A stretch of DNA of 64,000 nucleotides from Sesamum alatum. Lineage: Eukaryota; Streptophyta; Magnoliopsida; Lamiales; Pedaliaceae. Under the pieces are notes generated by a model. It was not told the DNA's origin. It did not search any database and saw only the letters and a program-made list of their open reading frames with translations. The translations under genes and the position numbers were made by a program. Of this stretch, positions 22,778 through 34,036 are shown piece after piece. How positions within the stretch are numbered: position 1 is the first letter of the stretch; every line of letters begins with the position of its first letter. Location of the stretch: NCBI GenBank assembly GCA_034509735.1, contig JACGWO010000006.1, positions 10,245,001 to 10,309,000 on the forward strand, in the 5' to 3' direction.

Positions 22778-22804
22778 TTGGATAGACTTGTATTGAACAT
22801 ACTC

Positions 22805-23500
22805 TTACTTGCATTCCTCTTTGACCTTTAGAGTAGCCTCGACCTTATTCCTACCCCACCACGCCAAAGGATTCTCACTGAAATTCCTTTGAACAAGCCT
22901 CTTGACATTCTCGAGAGAAAGTTTACTTTCTCCGTCCATGTCCATTGACCTGCAATCTTGTATAGCTTCCTTCAAGATCCTAAGATCTTCTTCAGAAGCA
23001 TCACTAAAACCCTGTTGCCTGAAAGACAAAAGAGCCTTACCAAATTTTCTTCTATCCTGAATTTTTGGATGAGTCAGTTTGGCATCATCACCATGTTTGC
23101 TGTGAAAATTTATGGGCATTATCCTATTAAATGCCTTTTTTCTTCGCAAAACCTGTATCGCGCTACCACAGTTAGTAGTAAAAATCAACAAATTCTTGTG
23201 GTTATCCTGAACATATTTTGCAAAGATTGGGATGAAATTATTACCTAGTAAAATATCGGCTCCTGTATCATGAAAGTAAATAGGAGGCATTTTTACCTTG
23301 AACCAAGGTGTTCCAAATGCACCTCCAATCATGATTCCCGCTTCTCGTATACCCTTATTTAGTACTAGAATTTTTTGTGAAAATCCCTTCCTGCAATAAT
23401 GGGTAAGGATTCCATAGCTTCGCTAGGGAACACACCGGGTTTTGCCATACAAATCCCTGATCCTGAGTCAATATAAGCTGCAAAATATTCTGACTTATAT
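22805..23500 (-). pseudogene. Pararetrovirus aspartic protease region
   Basis: The active-site block IDSGSGICMAKPGVFP lies at about 23430-23480, followed by a frame change near 23380. It continues at 23332 as a 175-codon frame with DTGADILLGNNF, a pattern typical of retroviral-type proteases that cut the polyprotein. It leads into the reverse transcriptase after a stop at 22805. Confidence 0.7.
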
Positions 23501-23546
23501 TATTCATACAACATACCAACAGATATGTATATAGGAAAGGGGCTTG

Positions 23547-24266
23547 TCATTCAATTCTAATGGTATAACCATCTAGACTGAATTCCATACTATTACCCTT
23601 TCTTCCCCATGGTTTATGATCTTCGAGGAAACTTAACCCCAAAGTCATTATCCGATTTTCTCGTCCTGCAATTCCTGCAACAAATATCTCATGGCCTGCT
23701 ATTTCTACCATTCCTTCGTATTTTCCCACAACAGGTTGTTGCAAATGATATAAGTCATCACAAGAAAAATAGTTTTCTTTTTCAGTGATGTCAAATATAA
23801 CCTGAATTTGGTTCCTGCCTTTTCGGCATCTGAGTTTCACATTATCAACCCTGATAGCTTGAGGCTTCAATAATTCTGGTTCTTTTCCTTTATAGGCCAT
23901 AACCTTATCTTCTGAACAGGAAATCCTGCTACTAAAATCAGTTCTAAAACTAAGGGCTCGATCTAAAACTGGGTAATCTTTTATCAAGATATCAACACCA
24001 CCTATTCTAGGTATTCTAATAGGATCTGGTGTCATTACCTTAGCGAATTCCTTGAAAATTCTAGGAATCTCAATATACTCTTTCCTAAGAAACAAATCAG
24101 AATGATCTGTGTTGGAAAGGGCATAAGCTATTCTATATGTTATAGAATATGGTCTATTCCCATCTTTTATAAGATCTTTTCTTTTAAAATCCTGACGAAG
24201 GGTTAAAACTCTACTGAAATCTTGGTGTGCTAGGTTGTATGCTATCCTAGGATGAATATCAAACAT
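23547..24266 (-). pseudogene. Pararetrovirus polyprotein segment, movement-protein-like
   Basis: A 239-codon frame upstream of the protease. Position and composition suggest the 30K-type movement protein region that opens many caulimovirid polyproteins, but no single motif proves it. Just upstream, about 24310-24360, a short stretch reads SQVEYIVAYNL before stops. The frame ends before the protease, so the polyprotein is interrupted. Confidence 0.45.
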
Positions 24267-24429
24267 CAGTTTTCCTGAATATCAAACTCTTGGATGTAAT
24301 TTAAATCCAAACTACCTCTTTTGTAGATTATAAGCTACAATATACTCGACCTGTGATGTGGAATCGCCGTCTAATGGACAGCTCCTCGATTCAGCCAAAA
24401 TAAATAACCAGATTAAAATTTAGCATTGA

Positions 24430-26350
24430 TAACATCTATTGAGCTCCCACTGACCTTCTAATACACTAATGAATCATACTCATCAATGACACGATCATAC
24501 AACTTTATGACTATGAAAAAATTATTCAACTTCGGGATTCCTATTTAAGTCCATAAATAGGCCAGTTGGAGTTTACAAACCTTTTGTTTGTCCTCTTCCA
24601 GATGTAACACCTTGAGGTTGATCCATGTAGATCTCTTCCTTAACAATTCCACTAAGGAATGCGGTCTTTACATCTACTTGTCATATCGCGTAGTCATAGT
24701 ACATGACTATGACAAGTCAGATGGATTTGGCCATAGTCGATGGGGAATATGTTATCTCAAAGTCCACATGGTTTCTTTGATTGTAACCTTTCACCATCAA
24801 TAGGGCCATAAAGATCATTATCTCTCCATCAACTCCAAGCTCAAGCTTGTAGACCCATTTACACCCAATGGGCCTAACTTGCTTCGGTGGGTCTACAAAG
24901 TCCATATGGAGTCCATCTTGGATTTTGTGGTCTCAAGCCACTTTCCCGAATTGTCTCTTTTAAGGTCATTTGAATCATTATCCAATTTACTAGTCAAAGC
25001 TAGTGTATCAATAAGGTCAATTTGGGATGCTATGAGCATTTCCATTACCATAGGTCGTGCATCACTTGACTCTTCGAGTTGCAACCTATCTATTTGAGTA
25101 TCGATAGAAAACCCTTCTTTGAAGAAAACTGCATTTCTCAAAATAAATACTTTTGTATCGAGAGATCATAAAATACTATTCGACAGTTTCTTTTGGATAC
25201 CCAACCTAAGGTGGATCTAGTATCCAGCCAAACTCCCACTAGTCTCTCAACGTACGCAGGACACCCACATATCGTAAGATACGTGTGGGAGGGTGACTTG
25301 TCATGCTATATCTTATATGGCATTTTGGGTATGACTTCAGATGATGCCACGTTCAATAACTTGGCAACCAATTCTAACGCTGAGCCTCAAAATGAAAGAG
25401 GTAATGTAGCAGAACTCATCATGGACTGAACAATGTTCAATAAGGTTTGATTCCTCCTTTCAACCATGCCATTAAGTTATGGCGTTTGCAGGAGACATCC
25501 ATTGAGAGAGAATCCCATTCTCTTTTAGGCAATCCAAGAATTCTGTATTTAAGTACTCAACACTTCGATAGGATCGAAGGTTCTTAATTTTGCGCTCAAT
25601 ATGATTTTCTACTCCTAGTTTGAACTTTTCAAACACTTCAAACTTGTACTTCATTAAGTACACATAACCCAACCGTGAGTGATCAGCGCTGAAGGTTATG
25701 AAGTAAGAAAATCATCCTTAGACTTTTGAATACATGACAAACGTTTGTATGGATCAAATCCAAGAGATTCATGGTTTTTCGCTCTTTTGTCCGGCAAATG
25801 GCTTAACAATCTCTTTTCCTTCAGAAAAGATTCATAAGTGAAAGAGCATCCAAATAAATCTATTTCTAGATTCTTGGAGTCAATCTATCTCTTTATCTTA
25901 TCCTTGGAAATGAAACATAGCGTAGCGTGCTATGTTTGTGTATATTCTTGGTTCCTTCAAGAATATACACAAACATGGCACAAAATATTATCCACTAACA
26001 TCCTTGCTAACCACCAAGTAAATTGTTCCTATTGCTTCTTCAACAAACTTACTTGCCACTTCATAAGCCTTAGGATCACCTTTTTTTTTTTTTTTTACTT
26101 AGTCATTCGCTTCTTATTTGGTGTTGCAACTTTTGCAAACATAAGCTCCATATATCTTGCAATCATATTGTTAATATGAGCTTCAAGCTTGGTATTACAT
26201 ATCCAAGATACAATGTTAGCAACCATGTTCAATTTCAACATTAAAGATACTTTGAGGTGTAGCAAGACACTTCTTGCAATACCTCTTTCAATAGCCAGTT
26301 TTGTGGCAGTGGAAATACTTGTCACTACTTTGATCATTTTGGTTCATTTT
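24430..26350 (-). pseudogene. Ty1/Copia fragment (Copia-1): gag knuckle, integrase, RT
   Basis: Minus-strand coding remnants in Copia order. A zinc-knuckle-like CHCHKTGY lies at about 26280-26330. Integrase scraps are at 25472-25672 (GYVYLMKYKFEVFEKFKL). A linker ending in SGKWLETTKSKMDS (24893-25141) leads to RT N-terminal sequence (24717-24905) with GCKWVYKLELGVDGE. It closely resembles Copia-2 at 44140-47084 and is the same lineage. Stops and frame changes are frequent. The fragment stops inside RT near 24430, where pararetrovirus-like sequence begins. Confidence 0.75.
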
Positions 26351-27774
26351 CTGTATGACAATTAAAACTTCCTATCACGTGTCATATCATATATATTTAT
26401 CTTCCACCCCAGAATAATTCCTGAGTGGGTGAAGATTACACGTGTTCTGATTGAGGTGTCCGTATTATTGTAGTAAACACTTAGTGGTGTTACCATAACA
26501 TCTAGTTTGTAAGATATCCTTTTATCCAACAATTGAATGTCTCACATTTCTTGTTGTTGGATTCCTCAAATGGGTCAACTCAGAGAAAATCTTTCCAAAA
26601 TATATAGGTTTCTTGGAACCCAAATGACAATTTTAAAATTCCCAAACCAATCAAAGTAGTAATGCTCAATTAGTGAACAAGTCACATAAAAATGGTTATG
26701 AGTGGTTTTATGCATCAACAAAAATATAAGCATTCTTTCAATCAATGTTAATTTTTCAATTTATGATATGGTCTTTAATCATAAATTGCTCTCACTATTT
26801 CTTCAAAATTCCATAAACGCTCATATGAATTTTCGAGAAACCTTTTCTTAGTGGGCTTGAGGTCCATAGAACTATCTACATACCCCGGTGCTACGATTCG
26901 CATGGAAATAATTTTATGGGAGGTGACTTTCACCATTCTCATCCCTATGAGATCCCCAAGATGTTTTGCCTCATTTTTCACATAACCCCAAGGACTCCAA
27001 GTGAATTATGCTACTCCATGTTAAGCCCAACCCATCAACCAAAAGGATCCCCATACTATCGCCCTCGACGACTTGTGAGACAAGGAAATAGCAGGTAATC
27101 TACTTGTTCAGTGACAGTACAACTTTTCAGTACTTCCAAATCATTCCTCCACTTGTGAGACAATGAAGTGAAAGGTGATAGCATCTCATACATCGTCACC
27201 ATGGATGGAAGGCTTGGATTATTAAATCCAATTTGACTTTATCCATTATGGGCTTAATATTTTAACTTGGGCATTCCAAGTGAGGGTTCAAACAAATTTG
27301 TTTAGGTAAGACCTCATTATAACATTTTATTCTTAGTCTCTTGTTTATCATATATATTGTGTACATACGGAAAGTAAAGTCACATAAACAAGCATACAAG
27401 GATCAGAACATAGCATGTCCCTGTTGGATGGTCATGAGCCCAATCACCGAGCCAATGGTGAATCAATGGTTAAAGGCTCCATGATCTTCTCATATATTTT
27501 CATATAAATACATCATATATATGCATCAGATATTATACATGCAAAATAATATATATCATATATATATATATATGTGTGTGTGTGTATCTAGTACAATAAA
27601 AGTATTTAATCTCATATGTTAAATCACATGATGTTTTTTCGTGGACTGAAATTGAATTTAATATATATGGGCACTTGATTCATAGATTTCAAATTAACTT
27701 GAACTCTCTGGAAAGAATTATCATTATTTCATCTTGATCCTCGTACTAATCAAAGAACTACCAAATGCATTTAC
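26351..27774. other. AT-rich interval, possible LTR or gag remnants
   Basis: No open frame with recognisable family similarity. The block 27130-27480 looks like degraded LTR or leader sequence, but no partner copy was found. It ends with ATATAT/GTGTGT microsatellites at about 27555-27588. Confidence 0.3.
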
Positions 27775-29629
27775 TAACCCAAAATGAGTAACTAAGTCTC
27801 ATGTTCCAGCTGCTAATGCTCTGATAAAAATTGATGTCCATGTAGGACAAGCTAATGTTGCAAATGAACCTAAAGTATGCCTGAAGCGAGGCAGGCCTAT
27901 CGGTTCCAAGGATAAAAATCATCGAAAAAGAAGAGGAGCTATGAATCAAGATGGCCAAATCGAGGATACAACTCCCGAAGAGTTCCAAGCATAATTAATA
28001 TGTCAATTCCAAAAGAAACTCAGGTACCTGATATTCATGAAAATGAAGAGATCTCTATAAATTATGTCATGAATGGAATATGTTGGAATCGAAATAAAGT
28101 CATCGTCGATGATATTTTGCATATAATGTAGCGCTCAATATAAGAAATGATAATGAAGATCATGAATCAAAGTTTGTTCAGTAATGCAGACTAAGAAATT
28201 ATTGGTGAAAATGGAAAGACGCATTTGAGGCAGAATTAAACTCACTTACACAGCGAAAGGTTTTTGGACCTGTAGTCCGTACACCTGAAGATGTAAAACC
28301 AGTGGGACACAAATGGGTATTTTTGCAAAAAAAAAAAAAAAATTGAGCAAGGTGAAATTGTCAGATATAAAGTAAGACTTGTTGATCAAGGATTTTCGCA
28401 AAGACCTAGTATTGACTATGAAGAGACTTACTCTCCTATGGTAGAGGCAACTACTTTTTGACACTTAATTAGTCTGGCAGTAAAAGAAGGACTCGATTGG
28501 CGTCTACTGGATGTCGTTACATCCTATTTATATGACTCACTTGATAATGATATTTATATGAATCTCCCTGAAGGATTTCATTTGCCCAAAGCATACAATT
28601 TAAGTTCTTGAGAACATTATTCTATTAAATTAAATAAGTTCCTCTATGGGTTGAAGCAATCTGGATGAATGTGGTATAATCGTCTCAGTGATCATTTGTT
28701 GAAAGAATGATATAAAAATGATCCCATTTGTCCATGTATTTTCATGAGAATATCAGGAAATGAGTTCGTTATAATTGAAGTTTATGTTGATGACTTAAAC
28801 GTTATTGGAGCTTCAGAAGAGCTTTTAAAGGCTATAAACTGCTTAAAGAAAGAATTTGAGATGAAAGATTTAGGAAGAACAAAATATTGTCTTGGATTGC
28901 AAGTTGAACATTTAGAGAATGAAATCCTTGTGCATCAAGAAGCTTGTATTGCTAAAGTGTTAAAGCGATTCTATATGGACAAATCACATCCATTGAGTAC
29001 TCAATGGTTGTAAGGTCATTAGATGTGAAGAATGATTCTTTTAGACCTCGAGAAGGTGATGAAAAACTACTTGATCCTGAAGTATCATACCTTAGTGCAA
29101 TTGGAGTACCATACCTGATTAATTTATTATCAAGTTATACAGATATTGGCTGTTTATCTGATCCTCATAATGGCCGATCGCAAACTGGCTATTTTGTTTG
29201 TCTGTGATGGTACAAAAATTTCATGATGATCTATGAAACAAACAATAACAACCACGTCATCGAATCATGCAGAAATTATAGCAATACATGAGGCAAGTCG
29301 AGAATGTGTTTGGTTGAGATCCATGATCCAACACATCCAAGGGACTTGTGGATTATCATTTGAAAAGATTATCTCAATGATCTTATATGAAGATAATGCG
29401 GCATTGTATTGCTCAACTGAAAGAAGGGCACATAAAAGGGGATCGAACGAAACATATTTCACTAAAATTCTTCTTTACTCGTGATCTTCAAAAGAATGGT
29501 GATATTGATGTTCAACAAGACCGTTCAATTGACAATGTAGCAAATTTGTTCACCAAGGCACTTCCTACTACAATATTTCAGAAGCTAGTCGATAATATTG
29601 GTGTTCGTTGCCTCAAAGATCTTAATTGA
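27775..29629 (+). pseudogene. Ty1/Copia pol fragment (reverse transcriptase, RNase H)
   Basis: Plus-strand Copia RT is readable through several stops: HKWVFLQ, RYKVRLVDQGFSQRPS, IDYEETYSPMVEA, KFLYGLKQSG, the catalytic VYVDDLNVIG at about 28780-28810, and EMKDLGRTKYCLGLQVEH. RNase H follows with SNHAEIIAIHEASRECVWLR and, after a frame change, NVANLFTKALP near 29540-29570. It ends at a natural-looking stop. A run of 15 A at about 28327-28341 breaks the KKKK stretch. It belongs to a different Copia lineage from Copia-1 and Copia-2. Confidence 0.85.
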
Positions 29630-29639
29630 TATTTTAATG

Positions 29640-30092
29640 AGGGAGTAAATATCAGTTGCACTCTTTTTCCTTGACCATGGTTTTCCCCCAATGAGTTTTC
29701 CTGATAAGATTTTTAATGAAGCAGTATATAATTCCATATTAAAGAATAGTATACTCTTTTCCCTTCACTATGTTTTTGTCCACAAGGTTTTTCATAGTAA
29801 GGTTTTAAATAAGCATATTCTTGATTAATGAACATTCAAAGGACCGTTATGAACTTTAAAATTTGTGGATGTTCATCTTCATCTCTCATGCTCATTACAT
29901 TCCCTCATAAATTGAAACTCTTGTGATTCATCTCTCCTCATCAAATAAGAGACTTTTGATTAATCATGGAGCCTATAAATAGGCCACTTCATTTTGTATT
30001 GCAATAAGGAGAAATAATACAAGAATACTTTCTATTTTTCTCTCAATTCTAATTCTCTTATTGTTTCACTTTTATATAATTTTATAACAGTT
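29640..30092 (+). repeat. Probable 3' LTR of the plus-strand Copia fragment
   Basis: The purine-rich GAGGGAGTAAAT directly after pol resembles a polypurine tract. It is followed by TTGACCATGGTTTTCCC and TTTTCCTGATAAG phrases common in Copia LTR starts. A transcript-end-like region follows with TTGCAATAAGGAG. No 5' LTR was found. The segment ends near a T-run at about 30100. From 30093 to 30463 nothing else is recognised. Confidence 0.55.
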
Positions 30093-30861
30093 CTTTTTTC
30101 TTTTTTTTTTTTTTTTTGAAAAATCAGTTTGTTTCAAATTCTAGAGAAAATGGCATTTTCATTCCTAAATTATAAGCTATTTTGCAAGGTTAGTACCAAA
30201 CTTTCAGGAATAATCAGTTTTAGTCCCTTACAATTGTTGAGCTATTGAAGCTTTAGTCAGTCCGTTAGTTCTGAATAGAAAAAAACACGTGACCATTAAC
30301 TTGCTTTCGATGTTTTTCAAATTTGGTACGGTATATATAAAAATAATTAATTTTAATCTCATACATAACCATGGCATGTCCAGCCAATCTATTAAAAGAT
30401 AGATGGAAAAGTAAACAAAGTGTCTCCAACCACTAGCTCTTACTGAATTTAATTTTCATAATTGAGTAAAAAGCAATTTACCCCCGCATCTTCTCAGAAA
30501 AGATTAAAAAAATCATCCTGTAATAAATTAATTAAAAAAAACTCTCTGTAAAAAAAATAAATAGACAAAATATCCCTCGAACATTATGAGTGCATAATAC
30601 ATGCTCATTTTAAAAAAGAAATATTTTTTTAATTAGACAATTATATTTATACCCTTTATCATGAATCGTGGGATCTTAATGGGTTAAATCATCAATCAAG
30701 ATTTTATCTCTTCATTAAAAAAAAGAACTATTTATATACAAATAATAAATAAATATATCAAAAAATTATATAATACTAAATATTTTATATAAAATAGTGA
30801 AAAATATAAAATAAATTAAATTTAAAATGAAAAAAAATTAAAAGAAAAAAAAAGAAAGTAC

Positions 30862-31112
30862 ATGCACCACCTCCTCCACACCTCACCCCTCCCCTTCCAC
30901 GGACGACAGTCCCCTCCCTCCATCCTCAGCCACGTCAATGCTACCGCCATCGTCGCCGTCTTCTTCACCTTTGCCGACGTCACCTCCCCCTCCTTCATGA
31001 TCCTCCCCTTCCTCGTAGCCCCCCACTGCCTTCTGCTCCCTTCGCCCGCAGCCCCTCGCCTCACCCTCCTTCAGTCCCGAAGGAGGACCCAACACCCCCC
31101 CCCCCCCTCTCT
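30862..31112. other. GC-rich block inside the MULE-like element
   Basis: About 250 bp far richer in C than its surroundings, with open frames on both strands (102 codons on plus, about 97 on minus) but low-complexity products. It may be a captured exon or leader, as in Pack-MULEs, but I recognise no gene. Confidence 0.4.
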
Positions 31113-31149
31113 CTTTATACATATATATAGATATTTTAATTATATGTAT

Positions 31150-31427
31150 AACTACAAGAAAATAGGTTATTAGCAATGAAAAAACATGTTGCTGAAATCA
31201 GAGTCGAACTACTTAGCAAGTGAAATTTTCGTTGCTAATCTACACTACTTAATATATATTTTAAACAATTTCGTTGCTAAATTTGTTAGCAAGTAATTTT
31301 TTGTTGCTAAATTCATTAGCAAGTAAATTTCATGTATTAAAATAATGCATTAGCAATAAAAATTTTGCTTGCTAATTAGCTCGACGCTGATTTTATTTCG
31401 TTGTTATTTAGTGTTTTTCTTGTAGTG
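31150..31427. mobile_element. CACTA-type MITE, 278 bp
   Basis: The terminus ACTACAAGAAAA at 31151 (first base mutated C to A) mirrors TTTTTCTTGTAGTG ending at 31427. TAT precedes and follows the element, the 3-bp duplication expected of CACTA elements. Internal TTAGCAA/TTGCTAA motifs repeat in both orientations. It is nested in the MULE-like element. Confidence 0.85.
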
Positions 31428-31749
31428 TATTACATATATAGAATTTCAATTATATGTTTATATATTATATATACAGTTTCAAATTTGAACTGTTTCAAAT
31501 TAAGTAAAATCTAGGCCACTCATTTGATCAAGGAAAATATAGACCATAGATTCGTTAAGTTAAATCTAAACCGTTTGATTTTAGTTTGATAAATTTAGGC
31601 CTTTCAATTTGTATTACTTAAATATAGACTATTGATTCATATAAAGTAACATCCAATGGTTGATAAATAAGGATATTTTTTTTCATTTTACATATCAAAA
31701 ATGAAAAATCCAATCATGATTGACGAATGTACCATAAATCCAAGCCAAG
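31428..31749. other. Interior of MULE-like element, nothing recognised
   Basis: AT-rich sequence with repeated phrases such as AATCTAGGCC / AAATTTAGGCC, but no coding potential. Confidence 0.4.
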
Positions 31750-32053
31750 GGGGTATTTTGCCTATTTATTTTTTTCGAAGAGGGTTTTTTTCTAATTAAT
31801 TTATAGTGGAGGGGGGGGGGATGTTGTAATCTTTTTATAGACCGTAGGGGGTAAATTGCTTTTTACCTTTTCATAAATAGTAGATGTCTCTCCCATCTCT
31901 CTGCATCATGCAGGGTTTGTCCCCCCCTCAACCTCCAAATCTATGGTTATCTTCTTCGTCAAGTTGCAACATCGCACCATCGTCTATGTTATCATATCCC
32001 CCTTTCAACTCAGTTTAGCCTCGATCCCGAGTGCGGCAACAATTGCATAAATA

Positions 32054-32573
32054 AACTGATGAATTTGTGGATTGTCTGGATCATATATTCTTAAATTTGA
32101 TCCATAGTTCAATTAGTATCCTGCCATCCACCATAAAAACAAGGGACTTGGTCGAACAAAGTCATGATCCATGAGACTCAAAAAAAAGGGTATCCGTGAA
32201 AACTTTAGTCCATGATCCGATCGCGCCATATTCCTTCATAATCCATACATCCATATATGCATTATTTCAATGTAGTCAAAATTCAAATCTAAATCTTTAC
32301 CGGATTCTGGCAAGACTCTGTAGGTTGCCTTAGGCAGGTTGCCTTTCTGTATGTTGTGAATATAATACATATATGGATGTATGGGTTATGAAGGAATATG
32401 GCATGACAGAATCATGGACTAAAGTTGTTCGAATACATTTTTTTTGGATCTCATGGATCATGACTTTGTACGACAAGTCCGTTGTTTCTTATGGTGGATG
32501 GGAGGATATTAATAAACTATGGATCAAATTTAAGAATATATGATCCAGACAATCCACAAATTCATCAGTTGGT
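32054..32573. repeat. Foldback of F-box C-terminal sequence, right-arm copy
   Basis: Inverted copy of 16174-16699: 32054-32275 and about 32363-32573 are opposite-strand versions of the same FBA segment with a short loop. Confidence 0.75.
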
Positions 32574-32633
32574 AATGGATTTGACGTTGAAGCTACAACC
32601 TACTTTGAAAGCCTAGTTTCACCAGATTTGTAA
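32345..32633 (+). pseudogene. FBA-domain C-terminal fragment, right-arm copy
   Basis: Equivalent to 16110-16391 in reverse. The DVWVMKEYG segment is readable, but indels near 32435-32480 shift the frame, unlike the continuous frame in the left arm. The stop at 32631-32633 is shared. Confidence 0.7.
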
Positions 32634-32679
32634 TTTTGGATGACAAAATAATCATTGGAAAGTCACGGCATCAAGAAAT

Positions 32680-33000
32680 CGTTGCTGATATAATCTTGAG
32701 GCTACCTGTGAAGTCTTTCATCTGCTTCAGATAACGAGGCTCGCGTTTTGACAAGGCCGACATCAAGATTTCAACCAAGAATCTGTATGCATCCATGACA
32801 AAACTCATCTTTTGGCGCCAAAACCTTTCCCATTGATCTGCACACTTATTCTTTTTACTCCGATGGTCGTGGATTCTGTTGTCGTTTACTCTCTTACATG
32901 ATGTAACTGGTTTTATCTACCCTGTGACTGATGAAAACTTGTTATCTCATTGTGTTTGGTTTGATTGGCCCTTTGTTGAGACATATAATCTGTTCTAGCT
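32680..33000 (+). pseudogene. F-box pseudogene fragment, right-arm copy
   Basis: Reverse duplicate of 15745-16082, with the same EIVADIILRLPVKSF remnant followed by the same stop. The stop therefore predates the duplication. From 33001 to 33490 there is duplicated sequence without recognisable genes. Confidence 0.65.
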
Positions 33001-33489
33001 TGTGGGCTCTTGTAATTGACTAGTTCGTGTATCTTTGTCCCTACCCTTTTGTCGTAGCGGACTAGTAGAAATCCCAGGTGTTTTTCTGAGGCATATATTC
33101 AACATACTCATTTGAACTGAAAACCTCTCGTAAGAAATCTTGAACCCAAGCACTGACTGAGCTGTCGTTTGGGAACACCAAACAATTGATGCCGATTCAT
33201 CGTTTCTTGGTTGCCTTGGAGATGCAACTACAACCAGTGTTGAAGCTCACCACTTGGTGGTGTTTTTACTCTTTAGTTTTCAAATCTCGTCTACTTAAAA
33301 AGGTGAGAAAATGTTGGTTTAGGCCCGTTTGCTTTTATCTATAAGTCTGAATAAAAATAAAGAATATAAATTAATGCAATGTTATGTTGTATGGGGCCGT
33401 TATATAATCAAGGCTCTGAACTAATCACTGTTGCATTAGGATGTATATTTATTGAAAGTATTTTCACCATCTTCTCATCTCAGTCATTA

Positions 33490-33985
33490 TTTTTTGGATT
33501 AAATATAATTTTCATTTTGTATCTTTTGTGTTTTGGTATTTTAGTCCTTTATTTTTTTAGGGTAGTAAATAGGTCCTGTAATGTTTTAATTTTTTACGAT
33601 TTTGGTCCTGCAGTTGTCGGAATTGCAAATATTATTGGAATCTTTTTTTAATTTGGGGCTTTTGTTCCCATTGGTCAATTTAATGGACCAAAATCGCAAA
33701 AAAGTATAACTTACAGGACCTATTTGCTACACCAGAAAGATAAAGAACTAAAACGCCAAAATATAAAAGATATAGGACGAAAATTTGATTCCATGCTGGC
33801 CGTAATTTGGCCAATGGGAACAAAAGCCCCAAATTTTAAAAAAAAATCCGGTAACATTTGCAAACTCACGTAATTGAAGGACCGAAATCGCGAAAAATTT
33901 AAAAGTTACAGGACTTATTTGCTAACCTAGAAAGATAAGGGACTAAAATGCAAAATGCAAAAGATACGGGACAAAAATGCATTGA
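33490..33985. mobile_element. Foldback element, right-arm copy
   Basis: Inverted duplicate of 14750-15235 with the same three-arm structure and only small differences. Confidence 0.65.
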
Positions 33986-34036
33986 AGCCTTATTTTTTTA
34001 TGCATATATATATATATATATACACTTTTTCAATCA

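Larger units (their letters stand above)
19773..24300 (-). mobile_element. Endogenous pararetrovirus-like element (Caulimoviridae type)
   Basis: Minus-strand order is a movement-protein-like segment, aspartic protease, reverse transcriptase with YIDD, RNase H, then a second region of unknown function, then a TATA box and poly(A) signals. There is no integrase and there are no LTRs, unlike the Copia and Gypsy elements nearby. This order and the lack of integrase fit Caulimoviridae copies integrated in plant genomes. Several stops and frame changes split every large frame, so the copy is defective. A coat-protein zinc knuckle is not seen. The upstream end abuts a Copia fragment near 24420. Confidence 0.75.
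30464..31867. mobile_element. MULE-like TIR element, 1.4 kb, non-autonomous
   Basis: Inverted termini of about 110 bp start GTAAAAAGCAATTTACCCCC at 30466 and end in the reverse complement at 31865. Flanks are TTTTCATAATT (30453-30463) and TTTTCATAAAT (31868-31878), an 11-bp target duplication with one mismatch. Size and duplication length fit Mutator-like elements. There is no transposase. The interior holds a GC-rich block and a nested MITE. Confidence 0.75.

Noticed and set aside
30862..31173. Host gene exon (102 codons)
   Set aside because: Low-complexity product on either strand and no domain. Kept only as a possible captured fragment.
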